Assembly (NCBI GenBank): GCA_032629725.1
Contig: JAFEVB010000036.1
Span: 806,001-870,000 of the forward strand
Source: Gremmenia infestans
Lineage: Eukaryota; Ascomycota; Leotiomycetes; Helotiales; Hamatocanthoscyphaceae
Reading direction: 5' to 3'
Length of the DNA stretch: 64,000 nucleotides
A program made the position numbers and the translations under genes. Of the stretch, positions 47,942-60,261 are shown piece after piece (the first letter of the stretch is position 1; each line of letters begins with the position of its first letter). The notes under the pieces are model-generated. The model made no database searches, was not told where the DNA came from, and saw only the letters and a program-made list of their open reading frames with translations.

Positions 47942-48884
47942 ATGTATATGTATGATATAGGAGCAAAGCATTTGCATTGGGCGGAGTTATTGGTCGAGAT
48001 GAAGACCGCATAAAGATACATTTCTGCTCAACATGAAACCATTCTCAAGCTTCATGTATTCTGAAGTGTAGGTCATTTTGGATTGCCAGTTCAACGTATT
48101 CGAAACCTTCACGCTCACTTTGAATGCAGTTTATCAAAAACAGGGCCCATTTAGTAGCTGCCACCTGTCTCGTGGTACATTTTACTTTAATGTATTAGTA
48201 TATGTGTGTTACAGTTCTTTTATGTTTCCATATCTTGTTCAATATATATATATATATATATTGGATTTCAAGACGTCATTGCCTCTCCAGATTTGGGGTA
48301 AGGGGGCTGGGAGTTGTACTGAGGAAAGCGGTACCTTTCTCGGTTGTGGAAACTGCTTGCCCCGCGCCAAGAAAGTGACGGTACTAAAGGTTCTCCTGTC
48401 TACTATTCACGTTATTTAGCATGTGCATGAGCCATTATACTTTTTATATGAGCATACCGCATAAACCTGTGGAACAAGTTCAAACTCAATATCAAGCCGG
48501 CCAAATTTGATTATGTAATATACTTTTAGACGGAATTCATGATCGACATTTCGACCTCAACCTCACTTTTATAACAGATCCATAAACATCAGAAGTCTTC
48601 ACATATATTACATTGCTCTGCTGGGCAACAAAGGCAAGGCCCGCCGGCTGAGTGTTCCCACAGCCTTATTGAATGATGCAGGTCCAGAGAAATAGGCAAC
48701 AAAGGCCATCCTCTACTTCTACAAGGCTGACGGTGTAACCTCACAATTCCTTGATTCAACATTTGATCTTCACTTCACCGTAGCTACTATCACATTTACT
48801 AAAATTATACTTCAGCTCCAATTCACCGTGTCGGTCTATCAATTGCAGCAAGGCAGGACCTCGATGCAAATCATCCTCTACAAA
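47942..48884. other. Intergenic region with (TA)n run
   Basis: 943 bp between COX11 and the F-box gene. A (TA)n run lies at 48242-48261. The short frames here show no recognisable content. Confidence 0.4.
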
Positions 48885-49597
48885 ATGTCCAATACAATTC
48901 AACAAGAACCCCCCGACACGATGCCTTCGCTACAACCACCGGATAGTACCATGAACAAGATGCTGGAATTCGCATTAAAGGCGCTGCCCGCGGATACAAC
49001 CCCCTTTTTCACACTTCCACTAGAGCTCCAACTCAAGCTCTTCGAATACCTCAACCCGATTGACTCAACCTGTCTTTCACTTACAAAGTACGTCACCTGA
49101 CTCTTCTCCCCTCCGTTCAACACCTTATCCTCCTTGTATCCCCATGAGCTCCACTAACATCCCACAGTAAATCCATCTACAGCCTCAACGCACTCAAACC
49201 ACGCACCCCACGCATCCCACTAAACACAGGAGCACCAGACTCCTCCCACCCAATCATCTCCCCAAATAGCTGTAAATACTGCTGTCCCGTCCTCTATGTA
49301 TATGCCTCCTTTCCCCGCCGTCTCTTCCAGACTAACCAACTAACAAACCCCCCACAGTATCCAGCACACTGCCAACTACACTACTACATCCGCCCCTTCA
49401 TACCCCAACACATGAACTACTGCTCCGGCGCATGCGCCAAATACACCAACCGCGCTAGTGGTGTGGGTGACCGCGACTCCTGCGGCGATTGCGGCATCAG
49501 CTATCGGCGGTGCTATGAGAGGGGACGCAGGATGCTGGATATGCAGCGTCTGGGCGAGAGGCAGCCGCGCTTGAGAAAGTCGTATAATCATACCTGA
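48885..49597 (+). CDS. F-box domain protein with Cys-rich C terminus
   Basis: Exons 48885-49087, 49168-49297 and 49358-49597 give 190 aa. The F-box is FFTLPLELQLKLFEYLNPID followed by STCLSLTN, which should bind Skp1 in an SCF ubiquitin ligase. The C-terminal half has a set of cysteines (CKYCCPVLYYPAHC, then YCSGAC and SCGDCGISYRRC) that could bind zinc; this arrangement is common in small ascomycete F-box proteins. The substrate is unknown. The introns are short (49168 and 49358 acceptors) and in frame. Confidence 0.78.
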
Positions 49598-50095
49598 CGT
49601 TGTGAGGAGTCACGAGTATGTGAGGCGTCATTTTCGTGGTATGGAATGCTGTGGATAGAGAGAGGTTTGCGTTGGTGTTTACCTGGATATGAAAAGAGAT
49701 AGCGAGGGGCTTTTTCGCTATCTACATAGAGAGGGGCATTTGGTGTTGAGGCGTTGGATTTTTGCATGGCTTGGGGTATTCAAATGACCGCCCTGGCCTT
49801 CTGGAGTTGAGAAATGCGTGTTTTGCATGGCGTTGTTATGGATATTCGTTGGCTTTGACGGAATGTGGATTTTCACGTGGCATGAAATACCTGGTAATTG
49901 CATTGAACCAAATGTGGACGAACAGGACTGTAGGATATCAGTTCATTCTAACGCGTTGTGTTCCACGAAATATACACTACCGAGTTGTAAGGGAGCCTGT
50001 TGTAACTTTTGTGCTCTACTCGAGTAGATGCAATGCTATGCTACCCCTTAACCCGATCTGCCCAAACCACTTTAGACCTTCGTGATATTCATAAG
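49598..50095. other. Convergent 3' intergenic region
   Basis: 498 bp between the F-box gene (+) and the lipid-transfer gene (-). It should hold both 3' UTRs; nothing else was seen. Confidence 0.4.
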
Positions 50096-53000
50096 TCATA
50101 CAGAGCCTGTTTGGGTTTCCGTCTCCACGTCCGGCTGCCTACCCTGCAAGCTACCTTTCTTCAGAGTCCTCCTGACAACAAATTTTGCCTCATCCTTCGC
50201 AAACGCCAAATTCCTCATCGGCTTCCACTGCATCAAACCCCTCTGTTTCCGATGCAAGCCCTTTTTGTCCTCATTATACTGCTTAACCTGCTTTATCGGA
50301 TTGCTCGCTTGAGATGTGCCTGCCTTGCGCACCGCATCCCCGCTCTCTCCATTAGTCTGTTCGTCCTTTCCAAACTCGTTGTTGTTAGAAGCATCATTGA
50401 GTCCCAAGTCACTCTCATCAGAATCTGACTCCGTGGAATCATCCTCATCATCAGTCACCTCTTCATTCACTTCTGCTTTCTCCTGTTTTCTCGCTCCACC
50501 CCGATCAATGTACTGAGATGGGTCTTGCCCAAAAGCACCGCTCCAGTCCGTGCCATCTTTCGACAGCCATTTATTCTTCTCGGACTCATCGGCCTGGGAC
50601 AATACGTCGCGGCCTTGAGTAAGTGATTGATCATGTAATTGCTGTACCGCTGGTGGGAGTTCTTTTGTGACATAACGGTCACGCACGCCTTCGGAGTGAC
50701 AAGCTTCCCAGGTCTCTTGCGTCTCACGTGAGTCATTATCAGTGACGAAGCGGCTGTGGTCTTCATCAGTACCAGCCTTGAAGCGGCCCCGAAACTGTAG
50801 ACGGCCTATTTCTTCGACCTTGAGATCCGGGATATTTTTAAAGCTCTCTTCGGTAATATAGTTCTGCGTCAACCTCATACCTTTATCCGTCTTCCAAATC
50901 GGGATACTGACATCCTGCTCTTCATTATCCACAAAATGGTGAAGCCAGATGACTGCATATGCATCTGCATTACGTTTGTTGGCTGTATGGAACTCGAAAA
51001 TGATGGGGGATCTGTATCGATATCGTACAGGAAGGCGAACACTGTGCTTGTCGTCATTCTTTGCAATATCCCAAAATACACCATCTCCCTCTTCGGTTTT
51101 TTTGCACTGTACTCTTGAGATCTTGCTACTGCTGCCACCAGTTCTCATCTTGAGTTTACTGTTTGCGGAATAGCCCGTAGCAAGGATCTTACTGGATGTA
51201 AATTCGAAAGTTCCTACGTCCCAGCCTAATTGTTGAGGTGGCAGGCGAGTTTCTATGCTCCTGAACAGGAGAGAGATTCTGATGCGTCCGAATCCGATAC
51301 CGCCATCGAGAGGATACCATCTCGTAACTTGGGAGGAGGTTTGGAGAATATCGCTGAGTTTCAAGGGCACGACGCCGAGTATCGGGTCGTGTTGTCTCAT
51401 GCGCTGGTCGCGAACTGTTACGGTGATGATGGCCGACCGCCAGTCTCTAATGAATCGCTCGGTACCGGCATTGAAAATGGGCTTGCTACTAACAACCTTG
51501 GAACGAGTTCGATATACCTGTAATCTGATTAGTACAATTGCGTTCTGTGCTTTTTGTTTAGAGTGAGAATTTACTAATTCATCGTTGTATAGAATTGTGC
51601 AGTAACTGCTCGGAAGTGTGTTGTGCTCTTCCTCCTTATTCTCGCCACTTTCCTGAGCGGGCTCAAACTCTCTACCTTTACGTTTGCCGTCACTACCATT
51701 GAGGTTCTGGAGCTCAAGGTTGACGATCTGGTGCACTACGACGCTGCAAATACCGCTTGGCCAGAGTGGGTCTGGAGGCGTATGTACCACTGCATCCTCC
51801 TCTGCGTTGTCGAGACTGCCTTTGTCGTCTTGCAATTCTTTCTTATCCTTGAGCTGATCTGGAAGGTTCACGTCCTTTCCGTGAGACCGCATAGCCGGCC
51901 TAAATTGTGGCTTTCCAAAGTAACCAACTTCCCAGTGAAGTTCACCAGGCATACTATCCTCGGCATTCATGCCACGGAGTTTTGATGTCTGAGGATACAT
52001 CTTTCCGGGATGTTGAATCATTTTTTGCATCGAAAGCTCCACTTTACCGACGACGTCGTCGGCAGACGATCGATCGGAGTCCCAGAGTTCCATTGAGAGT
52101 TGTTCGTCCGCTTTGATTAGATCAGGGGTGACTAGGAGTGCGCACGTCTCCTCCCATATAGGATTGAGATCATCCTGTATGACGCGCGTGCAATACATCG
52201 GCTTCCCATATTTCGAGAAGCTCACAGTAATGTAAGGATCGCTTCCACCACCTTCACTACCACGACGATCTTGCTTGCTAAGACCAGTAGCCTTGTGAAT
52301 TCTGATCCATAAGACCCCGAGGGCCTCGACATCCTTTTGGATATCGTCACCTTGCAACAGCTTTCCCATGTCAAGAGTCATTGATTTCGGAGCAACGTAT
52401 TCATTGGCCGTGGCTCCAATGGCGTAATTGACAAAATTTGAGATCAGTGGAAGATTTAGAATATTAATTCCAGTCTCTAGCATAGGCACACACCCAGCTT
52501 GAACTTTTGGTAATCCCATGAGCGTGAAAGTCAAAGCTTTCAAGAAAGGGGGCTCAGGCGACATTTGAAGGCGCAATCGTACTGTGCCAACAAGTCCTTG
52601 AAGCCTAGAGATTAAAAGTCAGCACTTGCTAATCCAGGCAACTTGTACGGTTCAATCAAAATGTTCCAGGCCTATGACCCAGAAGTAGGCTAACAGTCGA
52701 GGCAAGGGAATCAAGAGGCATACTCAACAAAGATAGGCAATGGTACCCCAAATAAACCTTTGATGCCAAGATAGAAGACTAATTGCATATGCATGTTCTT
52801 GGCCCTGTTAGAAGTACTGGTTCCAGATTTGGCGGCGTGATATGCAAAGGAGCACTCGAGATTGTAATAATCGCCCCCTTCCTCGTCAGCTGCCAATTCT
52901 TGCGGGTCCTTAACCTGCTCGTTGTGTTTGTGAATATCATCTTTCAGATCTTTGACGTGCCCGTCTGGAAGAGCACGCAAGCTGAGGATTCGGAAAGGGT

Positions 53001-54157
53001 TATTTCCCTGATTTATTTCTGCAACTCGAACGTTCTCAATTACACCGGGAAGTGAAGCCTGCATGACATCTTCGAGGGTGTCGGCGACGGATGCGAACAT
53101 ATCTGGATCGATAAGTCCCCACATTACACCTAAAAAGGTATTCATCCACCTACGTCAAGATATTGGAGTCAGTATTGCCTGATATAGTAGAATCTGGAGG
53201 TGAAATAATGTTCCACGTGGATGAAACATTTGCTTGAGAGCAATCGAATTTTGGCACATGTCTAGAGAATAGACTACTCTTGAGATGTCTAAAGTAGGAC
53301 AGATCCCTCCGAGAAGGTCACTTACTCTACGCTCTCCGGAATAAGGTTTGCAGTGGCCTGAAAATATCAGTCATTTGTTTGGTGATTAAAGGGGTGTAGT
53401 TACCATCTTGCCACGCTCTTTTTCACTCTCCCACTCGGTTTCTCGACCATGTCGTATGAGTTCCTTCATCGACAGAAATACTCCTGAAGACACGCACATG
53501 CCTAGTGGGATGAGTCCATAAAGAGCTCCGCCAAACATCTTACCCAGGACAACAATTGCAATCAAGATCCCAGCACAAAGTATGGTTGTCCTCTTCTCTA
53601 ATGCAACATACATCGGCTCATAACTAACGGAAGGAGTTGGGTGGAACAGGATATTAGTCTTCTCGCCATTGATGGGTACATCTGAGGTACTCCCAGGCTC
53701 TACGGGGTCTGGAGGAGCGGTTATATCTTGATTGTTTCGATATTCTTCACCAGACTGCGTTGCTTCGGTCTTGACAGGGGTGTCTTTGTTCACATTGACG
53801 TTAGGTACTGAGAGCTATATCGAATGAGCTTCGTCTCAAAAGTAGTATGAAGAGAGTAATAACTTGTGGATTGTCCGCAGCTTTCATGAATTCCGCATTG
53901 ACATCTTCAATTTCAACCTCATTGCCGGTTGTAGGGTCTGTGACGAATTTTCTTGAACTGACATCACCTTTTGGCTTGCCCTGTTTGTGATCTCTTGCCT
54001 CGCTGCTATTGGGTTGATTGGACCTCATCTGCTCGTCGAGCTTTGCATCTCGCTCCTTCTTGTCTTTGTCCAAACTTTCAACAAATCTCTGTATGTTTGG
54101 AATAGGATTTGTAGCAGAATAGTGACCACCGGGGCCCTTCTTGTGATCATTCGACAT
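50096..54157 (-). CDS. Mug190-type SMP/C2 lipid-transfer membrane protein
   Basis: A tricalbin-like tether expected at ER contact sites. Exons are 54157-53864, 53814-53404, 53357-53326, 53149-52724, 52604-51575 and 51517-50096, giving 1204 aa. The N terminus is charged; a membrane hairpin lies at about residues 175-213 (TILCAGILIAIVVLGKMFGG, LYGLIPLGMCV). The SMP domain follows (SVEWMNTFLGVMWGLIDPD, then ASLPGVIENVRV). A C2 domain starts GVLWIRIHKATGLS with SDPYITVSF and DDLNPIWEET; a second, split by the last intron, includes ITVTVRDQRMRQHDPILG. The tail is acidic then basic. The intron 51518-51574 is 57 nt without an in-frame stop, so retention would still give a protein. Fission yeast mug190 is the named relative. 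Confidence 0.88.
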
Positions 54158-55146
54158 GTTGAGACCTGGTGTCGCTCCAGCTGTGGAGAACAGTATGCCG
54201 TGGGTCCTCGCGGCTCAACGGAGTTGATTCTCACTGCAGCCAGCAGGAGCAGTTCACATAGATCGGTGGATCAGAGAAGAATTTCTCAATTGCGATATGT
54301 AAGACGACTCGTAATTGAAGACAAAAGATGGAGAAAGAGAGAAAGAAGGAAAGAAACAAAGAAAGCGAAACTCCATTTCATAAATGTGATTGTGTCGACT
54401 TGTACATACCTACTGTACCTACCTTAGTACTATACGTACATACCTTGCTTGCTCTTTCTCAAGCCTGGATGATGTCATATGGAACGCGACGACCCGTGTT
54501 TTGTGGATCCAGCTAGGAATGCACGTGCCGTCGCGCTTTTTGTCAGAGAAAAAGTAAAGCGGCTTCCCTGCCCCAGCTGGCCGCCATTCAAGAGTCTGCA
54601 GCCATGAGTGCCGCTTATCGCATATCATCTTTTCCGAATTCACGAATAGGGGGGACATCTGATTCGCGATTCCCGCAGATACGCCGAACTACCGTATAAG
54701 TTGTTATATAAGACCAGGCCTAGTGAGTAGACCACTCCCTCTTATAAGACCATTCCCAGCCTTTAGCTGTCTCAATGCTAGTGCTTACTAGATCATCGTC
54801 TTATAGTAATTAGGGGCCACTAGGGCTCACCATCGCTTTAGTTAAGGTTATACAGCTGTAATAAAAGACAGATTGGGGTTAATTTTTGCTGTGATATATA
54901 TATATATATATAGACTTTAATTCTCATAGTCTTAGGTTCTATTATTAAATGCTGCATCATCTGAATTCTCACTCTTATCACCCATAGTGGGAGGAGTGGG
55001 AGAAATGAAAGAGCTGAATTGGTTTTACTTAAAACGTGGTAATTGAAGCGTACAAGACCATGCTTACTTGCTTACTTGTACCATTCCTAATTCGAGCAGA
55101 TCCCCCTCAGAAGTCTTAGTAGATCAGGTCTTTTATCACAACTTAT
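54158..55146. other. AT-rich intergenic region
   Basis: About 1 kb upstream of the lipid-transfer gene and of the broken deacetylase. From 54660 to 55030 it is AT-rich, with a (TA)n run at 54894-54912. It has no coding potential and may include decayed repeat DNA. Confidence 0.4.
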
Positions 55147-56426
55147 ACGGTACCATCATCATCATCGCCATCCACGAACGTGGACAGGAACCGGACCCCG
55201 ATTCAGTTCTACAACTGCCGCCAGTGTATGTAGGGACAGCTTGTCTCTCTTCCCCTGACCATCAACACCGAGGGAATCATTATACCCAACTGGCCTCTTC
55301 CACCACTCACCACCAGGAAGGATGTCAACCACGCCATCATGTCCCCTGGATTCATTGAACTTCAGATCAACGGAGCTCTTGGCTTTCATTTTGCTCATTT
55401 TAAGGATCAAGAATCCTATCAAAGAGGCGTCAAGACACTCGCTCGGAACCTCCCGTCAAAGGGAGTAACAGGCTTCTATCCAACAGTCCCGACTGTTGCC
55501 CAGGGAGTCTTTCACGATGTATTGCCCTTCCTGAAACCCCATGACGGCGCAGGTCAAGCAGCAGTACTTGGTGCTCATGTGGAAGGCCCCTTTCTGGCAC
55601 CATCCAAAGCAGGGGCTCATGATCGTCAAAAATGCACTTGCCGGTGACCACGACCCTCGAGACATTTTATAGCACACCGAACCTCATAGAGTCCATAAGG
55701 CTGATAACTTTGGCTCAGGAGTTGCCTGGAGCTCTGGATCATATCAAGACTTTGACTGAAGAGTATGGAATTCATGTGTCAATGGGCCACAGCGCTGCCA
55801 CCTTTGAGGTCGGGAAGAAAGGTATGGAAGCTGGTGCCAACCTTCTGACCCATACTTTCAATGCGATGCTTCCACTTCATCATAGAGAGCCTGGATTGGC
55901 AGGTAAAACCTTTTCTTCTTCTTCGTAAATCACCAACTGAAGCGTTATTGAAACAATTATAGGTTTAATATCGGAGCGCAAGCCGCCATACTTCAGTCTC
56001 ATCGCAGATCAAATCCATCTCCACCCGAGGGTGGTAGTTATGGCTTACCATTCTTCCCCTAGCCATTGTATACTCATCACTGATAGCATCGAATTGTCTG
56101 GTCTTCCAGATGGTATTTACCCTGGCCACGCTCAGGTCCCGTTTAACCAAGTCAAGGCAGGAAACAAAGTGACAATCGAGGGGACCGAGACCCTGATTGG
56201 ATTATGCATCGGCCTAGACGAATGTGTGAGGAACCTAATGGAATGGGCTGGTATCGAGTTGCATGAGGCCGTAATGTATTCTACTGAGAATGTAGCCGAC
56301 GCCATGGGATTGGAAGATCGTGGTAAATTGGAGGTTGGAAAGAGAGGCGACTTCGTTATTCTCGAGAATGATGGAACTGTCAAGGAGACTTGGATCTTAG
56401 GCGAACAGGTCTTTGACGGTGTTTGA
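55147..56426 (+). pseudogene. nagA: N-acetylglucosamine-6-phosphate deacetylase, degenerate copy
   Basis: The intact enzyme removes acetate from GlcNAc-6-phosphate in chitin and amino sugar use. Family sequence runs from IQFYNCRQ (55201) to the stop at 56426, with a good intron at 55903-55962. Three lesions are visible: no in-frame ATG between the upstream stop (55120) and the first homology, an in-frame TAG at 55231-55233 (before GQLVSLPLTIN), and a one-base frame change between about 55622 and 55640, after APSKAGAHD and before VTTTLETFY. Metal-site regions remain: GAHVEGPFLAP, VSMGHSAAT, LTHTFNAM, LITDSIELSG. ATG 55339 opens a frame that stops at 55647, so no full protein is possible. Sequencing error could explain one lesion, less likely all three. 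Confidence 0.8.
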
Positions 56427-57400
56427 GAAATATAATGACAGCGCATCCTTTTAGACAGTCCTCAAAAGTGACCATTGCCGTTAATGCCCTACCTCGCTTG
56501 GTTGAATTGAATAAGTGGAAGCAATCTGCTTTCCAGGGCAGCCCCTGTGCCTCAACTTGAGGCACAGGTCTTAAGTTCGAGCCCAATCAAGTTAGTAGTC
56601 GGCTCGTTCATTCTCCTCTCACGACTTCCCATTTCCCAATCATCTCACTGCCACTTTACAATTAGACGACCCTCCTAAAACGCCAATCCTTAAAAACGAA
56701 ACGCAATTTCTCACCCACGTAAATTTACTCTCATTCTTACCGTATTTGGTATTCAGCACGCTTACCCGCTATTTTTGACGAAGTACCCAATCACCACATG
56801 GATCGATCGTATGTACAGTGTACACAGCAAGTATTTGCCCGACCCCGCATGTACTGTAGATTTTGCAGACGGCACATGAAATTTCACTTGGCTTGGGGCG
56901 GCGTGGTCTGACCCTGACGTGGACATTAATTTTGCAATTTTCCTGGGGCCTGGAGCCTGGAGCAGTGGAGCCTCGAAAAGGTTGAAAATACTAGGCTAAA
57001 TAATGGCACTAACCAAAGATCATTCCTTAAGGCTAAATGAAGGTTACTGTACGAGAATGGCCTGGAGAAACCTTAGAGAGAGTATTGCAAAATTTTCATA
57101 TGCCAGAAGTGCAGCCCTCGTAAGAATCGTGGTCTACTGAAAAGATGGCAGAGCAAATGTGTAAATTGGACAAGAATGTCTTCGATCAACTAATATAGTA
57201 TCTACCTCTCAACCCAATTTTCAAACCAGCCGTTATAGATCCGCTCATAATTACTCCATATTCCACTATAGACATACTTCGGGGTATTCAAAATCAAGGA
57301 AACAATCCAAAACAAAGCATTGATCGCCAACCATGTATCCCTATCCTTATCCCACTCCCATCCCGCTTCCAATTGTACCCCCACAGGTCAAATATAACAC
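56427..57400. other. Intergenic region with a palindrome and one short ORF
   Basis: 974 bp between the broken deacetylase and the RTA1-like stop. A 25-nt near-perfect palindrome lies at 56544-56568 (12-bp arms, single central base). A 60-codon frame on the minus strand (57384-57202) is listed separately. No other gene was seen. Confidence 0.4.
57202..57384 (-). CDS. Possible small Trp/Tyr-rich ORF
   Basis: Sixty codons from an ATG 16 bp beyond the RTA1-like stop on the same strand. It starts MGVQLEAGWEWDKDRDTWLA and contains a hydrophobic stretch (AINALFWIVSLILN), then aromatic residues (YVYSGIWSNYERIYNGWFEN). The composition looks more protein-like than chance frames nearby. It would lie in the 3' UTR of the neighbour unless it has its own transcript. 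I do not recognise it; it may be spurious. Confidence 0.25.
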   Translation of the reverse strand: MGVQLEAGWEWDKDRDTWLAINALFWIVSLILNTPKYVYSGIWSNYERIYNGWFENWVER

Positions 57401-58426
57401 TCAATTCTGAACAAAGGGAACCTTTTGTCCCATCTCGATTCCACTCTGGCTTTCCACATCGCTGTTGATTCTCTGGTTCTTGCCATCAACAACACCCTTC
57501 TTGGTGCGGAACTGGAAGTTGGCCTCATGCCAGACACCCTGGAACGCAACAGCAGGATGAAGTACGGTCAAACATGTCGTCGCAATAACAATCATAGCAC
57601 CCTCCAACACCATAAACAGCGCCTCGTCACTTGTAAACAGCGAACCATTGAAACCTCCGGCAAGTTCAGCACATCTGTAAACTGATCTCGCAAAAATGGT
57701 AACAGAAGCGACGACAAGACCAACAAGGAAGGACTTGAAGAGTAGAGAGTTGACGATGTCGATGTACTTGACATTCCAGCGGGACTTGTTCTTCATGACA
57801 CGGAGCGCGAAGTCACCGGCACAGAGAGCGAAGAGGGCAAGGGAGACGACCTGGAAGATCAGACCTGCCAACATGAGGTTCTTGCCTAGATTCTTGCCGC
57901 TGAGGTCGTTGGCTGAGGCGGCGATGCCACCACCTAGGGCTTGTAGGACGAGGGAGATGAGATCGCAGGTGCAGAAGATGACGGTGTAGGTGCGGGCCTT
58001 GAAGTAGGATAGGTTTTCGCCGTAGACGTGGACGATGCGCCCGAGGCAGAGGTAGATGGCAGCTGTCAGAAGAGCCGGTGCGATAGTAAGACAGACGAGA
58101 TACATCAAGAAGTCGTTATTGTCGAATGGTGAGTTGTGGATCATGACGCGAGCAACATATCCTATGACCTCAAGGACAAGACCAAGAATCATTGCAACCA
58201 TGTAACCCCAAGTCTTATGTTTGATGCCCAGAAAGAGTTGTCCGATGATGCAGGCAGCGAAGATTCCAGCAAACAGTGCATTTCCGGCAACTGTTGGACG
58301 GTAGAGGAAACTCGACATTGACAAATCGCATGTTTCGAGGGTACAAAGGTTTGCGTTGTTGGCAAGAGTAGCATTGCTGCCGCTAGAATAAGTTCCATTG
58401 GGGAACTGGTGTGTCAAGTTGGACAT
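57401..58426 (-). CDS. RTA1-like membrane protein (lipid-translocating family)
   Basis: A single exon of 341 aa with seven predicted membrane helices, for example ALFAGIFAACIIGQLFLGI, WGYMVAMILGLVLEVIGYVA, FLMYLVCLTIAPALLTAAIY and LMLAGLIFQVVSLALFAL. The N terminus has several NxT/S sites (NLT, NGT, NAT), placing it outside the cell or in a lumen. The segment APALLTAAIYLCLGRIV and the following YTVIFCTCDLISLVLQALGG are RTA1 family hallmarks. Relatives include yeast Rsb1, a sphingoid base exporter, and Rta1 and Rtm1, linked to drug and toxin tolerance. The substrate here is unknown. Confidence 0.9.
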   Translation of the reverse strand: MSNLTHQFPNGTYSSGSNATLANNANLCTLETCDLSMSSFLYRPTVAGNALFAGIFAACIIGQLFLGIKHKTWGYMVAMILGLVLEVIGYVARVMIHNSPFDNNDFLMYLVCLTIAPALLTAAIYLCLGRIVHVYGENLSYFKARTYTVIFCTCDLISLVLQALGGGIAASANDLSGKNLGKNLMLAGLIFQVVSLALFALCAGDFALRVMKNKSRWNVKYIDIVNSLLFKSFLVGLVVASVTIFARSVYRCAELAGGFNGSLFTSDEALFMVLEGAMIVIATTCLTVLHPAVAFQGVWHEANFQFRTKKGVVDGKNQRINSDVESQSGIEMGQKVPFVQN

Positions 58427-60261
58427 ATTGAAAGTATTCGAGGATGAGAATCGAGAGTTGAAAGGAAGTGAGTATTTGATTGGTTGGTTGGTTGCTAATA
58501 GGGGAAGCGAAGCGAGAGAAGCGAGTAAGTAAGGATGAGGATGAGATTAGATGAATGAGGTAGAGAACTGGGTTGGATGTGTTGAATGGTGAAAGGGAAA
58601 ATGAAGACAAACAGAGCGCTGAGACTATATATTGTCACAACAAGTGAGATTGAAGTATTCTGACACTTAGCTGTTGCGCTCTTACGTCCTTGCAGCGGCG
58701 CATTCACACCCGAAGAAGGCAGTGTTAGTACCGGTTACCGTGCGTACGAATTCGCGGGGGTCGGAGTGAAGACGGTGCCGATTAATAAGCACTTCTGATT
58801 GGCTTCCTCGTTTTTCACCACTTGATGCTCGTTCACTAAACTTCTTTTGCAACCTCAGACGAGCTGCAATGCTACTGCGGAAGCTTACTTGCCTTAGGGC
58901 GTATCCATAATATTAACAGATCCTTCAGAGGGTTTCCAACCAGGGACTGCATCTTTTGCTAGGGATAGGCTTGGCTTGCCGTGCATCAAAACGTGCGTAG
59001 TAGTCAGCAACGGAGGAACGTTCAGAGCCTTAACTCAAGTAGGAGTAAAGTGGCGCTCTGTTATCCAACAAGGGATGTTTTATGAGAGGCTCCCACGATG
59101 ATCTCAACGTCGGAGGGAGACTGCGTGATGGCGTGGCTTCTCAAGCCCAGGCATTGCTTGTGAATTGACTCTACCAGTTCTTTCAATATTGCAATTGCTT
59201 GTTGCTTACCAGACAACGATACCAAGACACTACTGCAGATACGAGCGATAGAGGGAAGGTAAAAAGAAGGTTGGTGAAGAGGGCTGACACGTTTACAGTT
59301 GTTGCCAAGGCGCAAATCAGCGGCTGGCAAATCTCCAACACGGCACGGACCAGCTTCGCGTAGCCCTCGCGTGGCTTTTTAAGTCTGATACAGCGAGTGA
59401 AGTGATACAGCTGCAAGAATTATAACCCCCAGGCCAATTCCAAAGTACGATAATTGGAGCCTAAACCTGAGCGGAGTATAAAATCGTGGAGTACATATTG
59501 TGGATATTTAGACTTTGCAAAAGAAAGTATCATCGAATTATAGGCCTCAGAATAATTTTGTATCGCGAAAATGCCCAACCTAGCTTTAGTGACGACTAAA
59601 GCTTCAGTCACAATTCTTGTCTCATTGGGAAATTTTTAGACGAGACTACGTCTGGGAAGTGAGTCTACTTCCAGGAGTGTGCCAGACTCTCTATGACTGT
59701 CTTCGACTTCTCGACTCTTCAACCTGAGAAATGAGCAATATACTAAATACTGTGAAAACAATTTACGTCTACTTGATGGACTCTCCATTGAAGTCTTACT
59801 ACGGGCGATGAGCTAGAGCTAGGAGACTTCAACAAGGCCTGGCAAGCACGGAAGCACCTTCCAATGATAAAGAACTTATGGATAAGGACAAACAAGTACT
59901 ACCGTAGTATTGGCTTCGATATACGGCCGTATTGGTTCTGAAATTCTTGCCTTGCAGGGACTTCGGGTTGTAGATGGATCTCAGGACAGATAAAAGCAGC
60001 ACTCAATATGGCAGCTGTTGGATGTGCCACTCGGCCTGGAGCATTGAAAGTCAGTGCCGCTTTGTTTAAAAGTCAGGGGTATGCTCTGACAATTATCCAG
60101 CAGGAGGAGCACCAAGGAGGAGGAAAGATTCTTGGCGAGACGTTCTGGCCTCGCTAAATATATTCGTTGATAACCCCACCTCCGAAATTGCGAAAGAGAA
60201 GAAGCCACCATCTACCATCTCGCAATAATAATATTTGCGTACCATACCCAAGATACCCAAA
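58427..60261. promoter_or_regulatory. Long divergent intergenic region
   Basis: 1835 bp between the divergent RTA1-like gene and GET2. Only short frames are present. It probably holds both promoters; no transposon ends or RNA genes were seen. Confidence 0.4.

Noticed and set aside
54660..55030. AT-rich stretch as a possible decayed retroelement
   Set aside because: No terminal repeats, no reverse transcriptase or integrase remnants, and no clear duplication were found; AT richness alone is not enough.
56490..56600. tRNA-like segment with a B-box (AGTTCGAGCCC) after a hairpin
   Set aside because: The T-stem bases on either side of the loop do not pair, no A-box is found at the right distance, and no acceptor stem forms.
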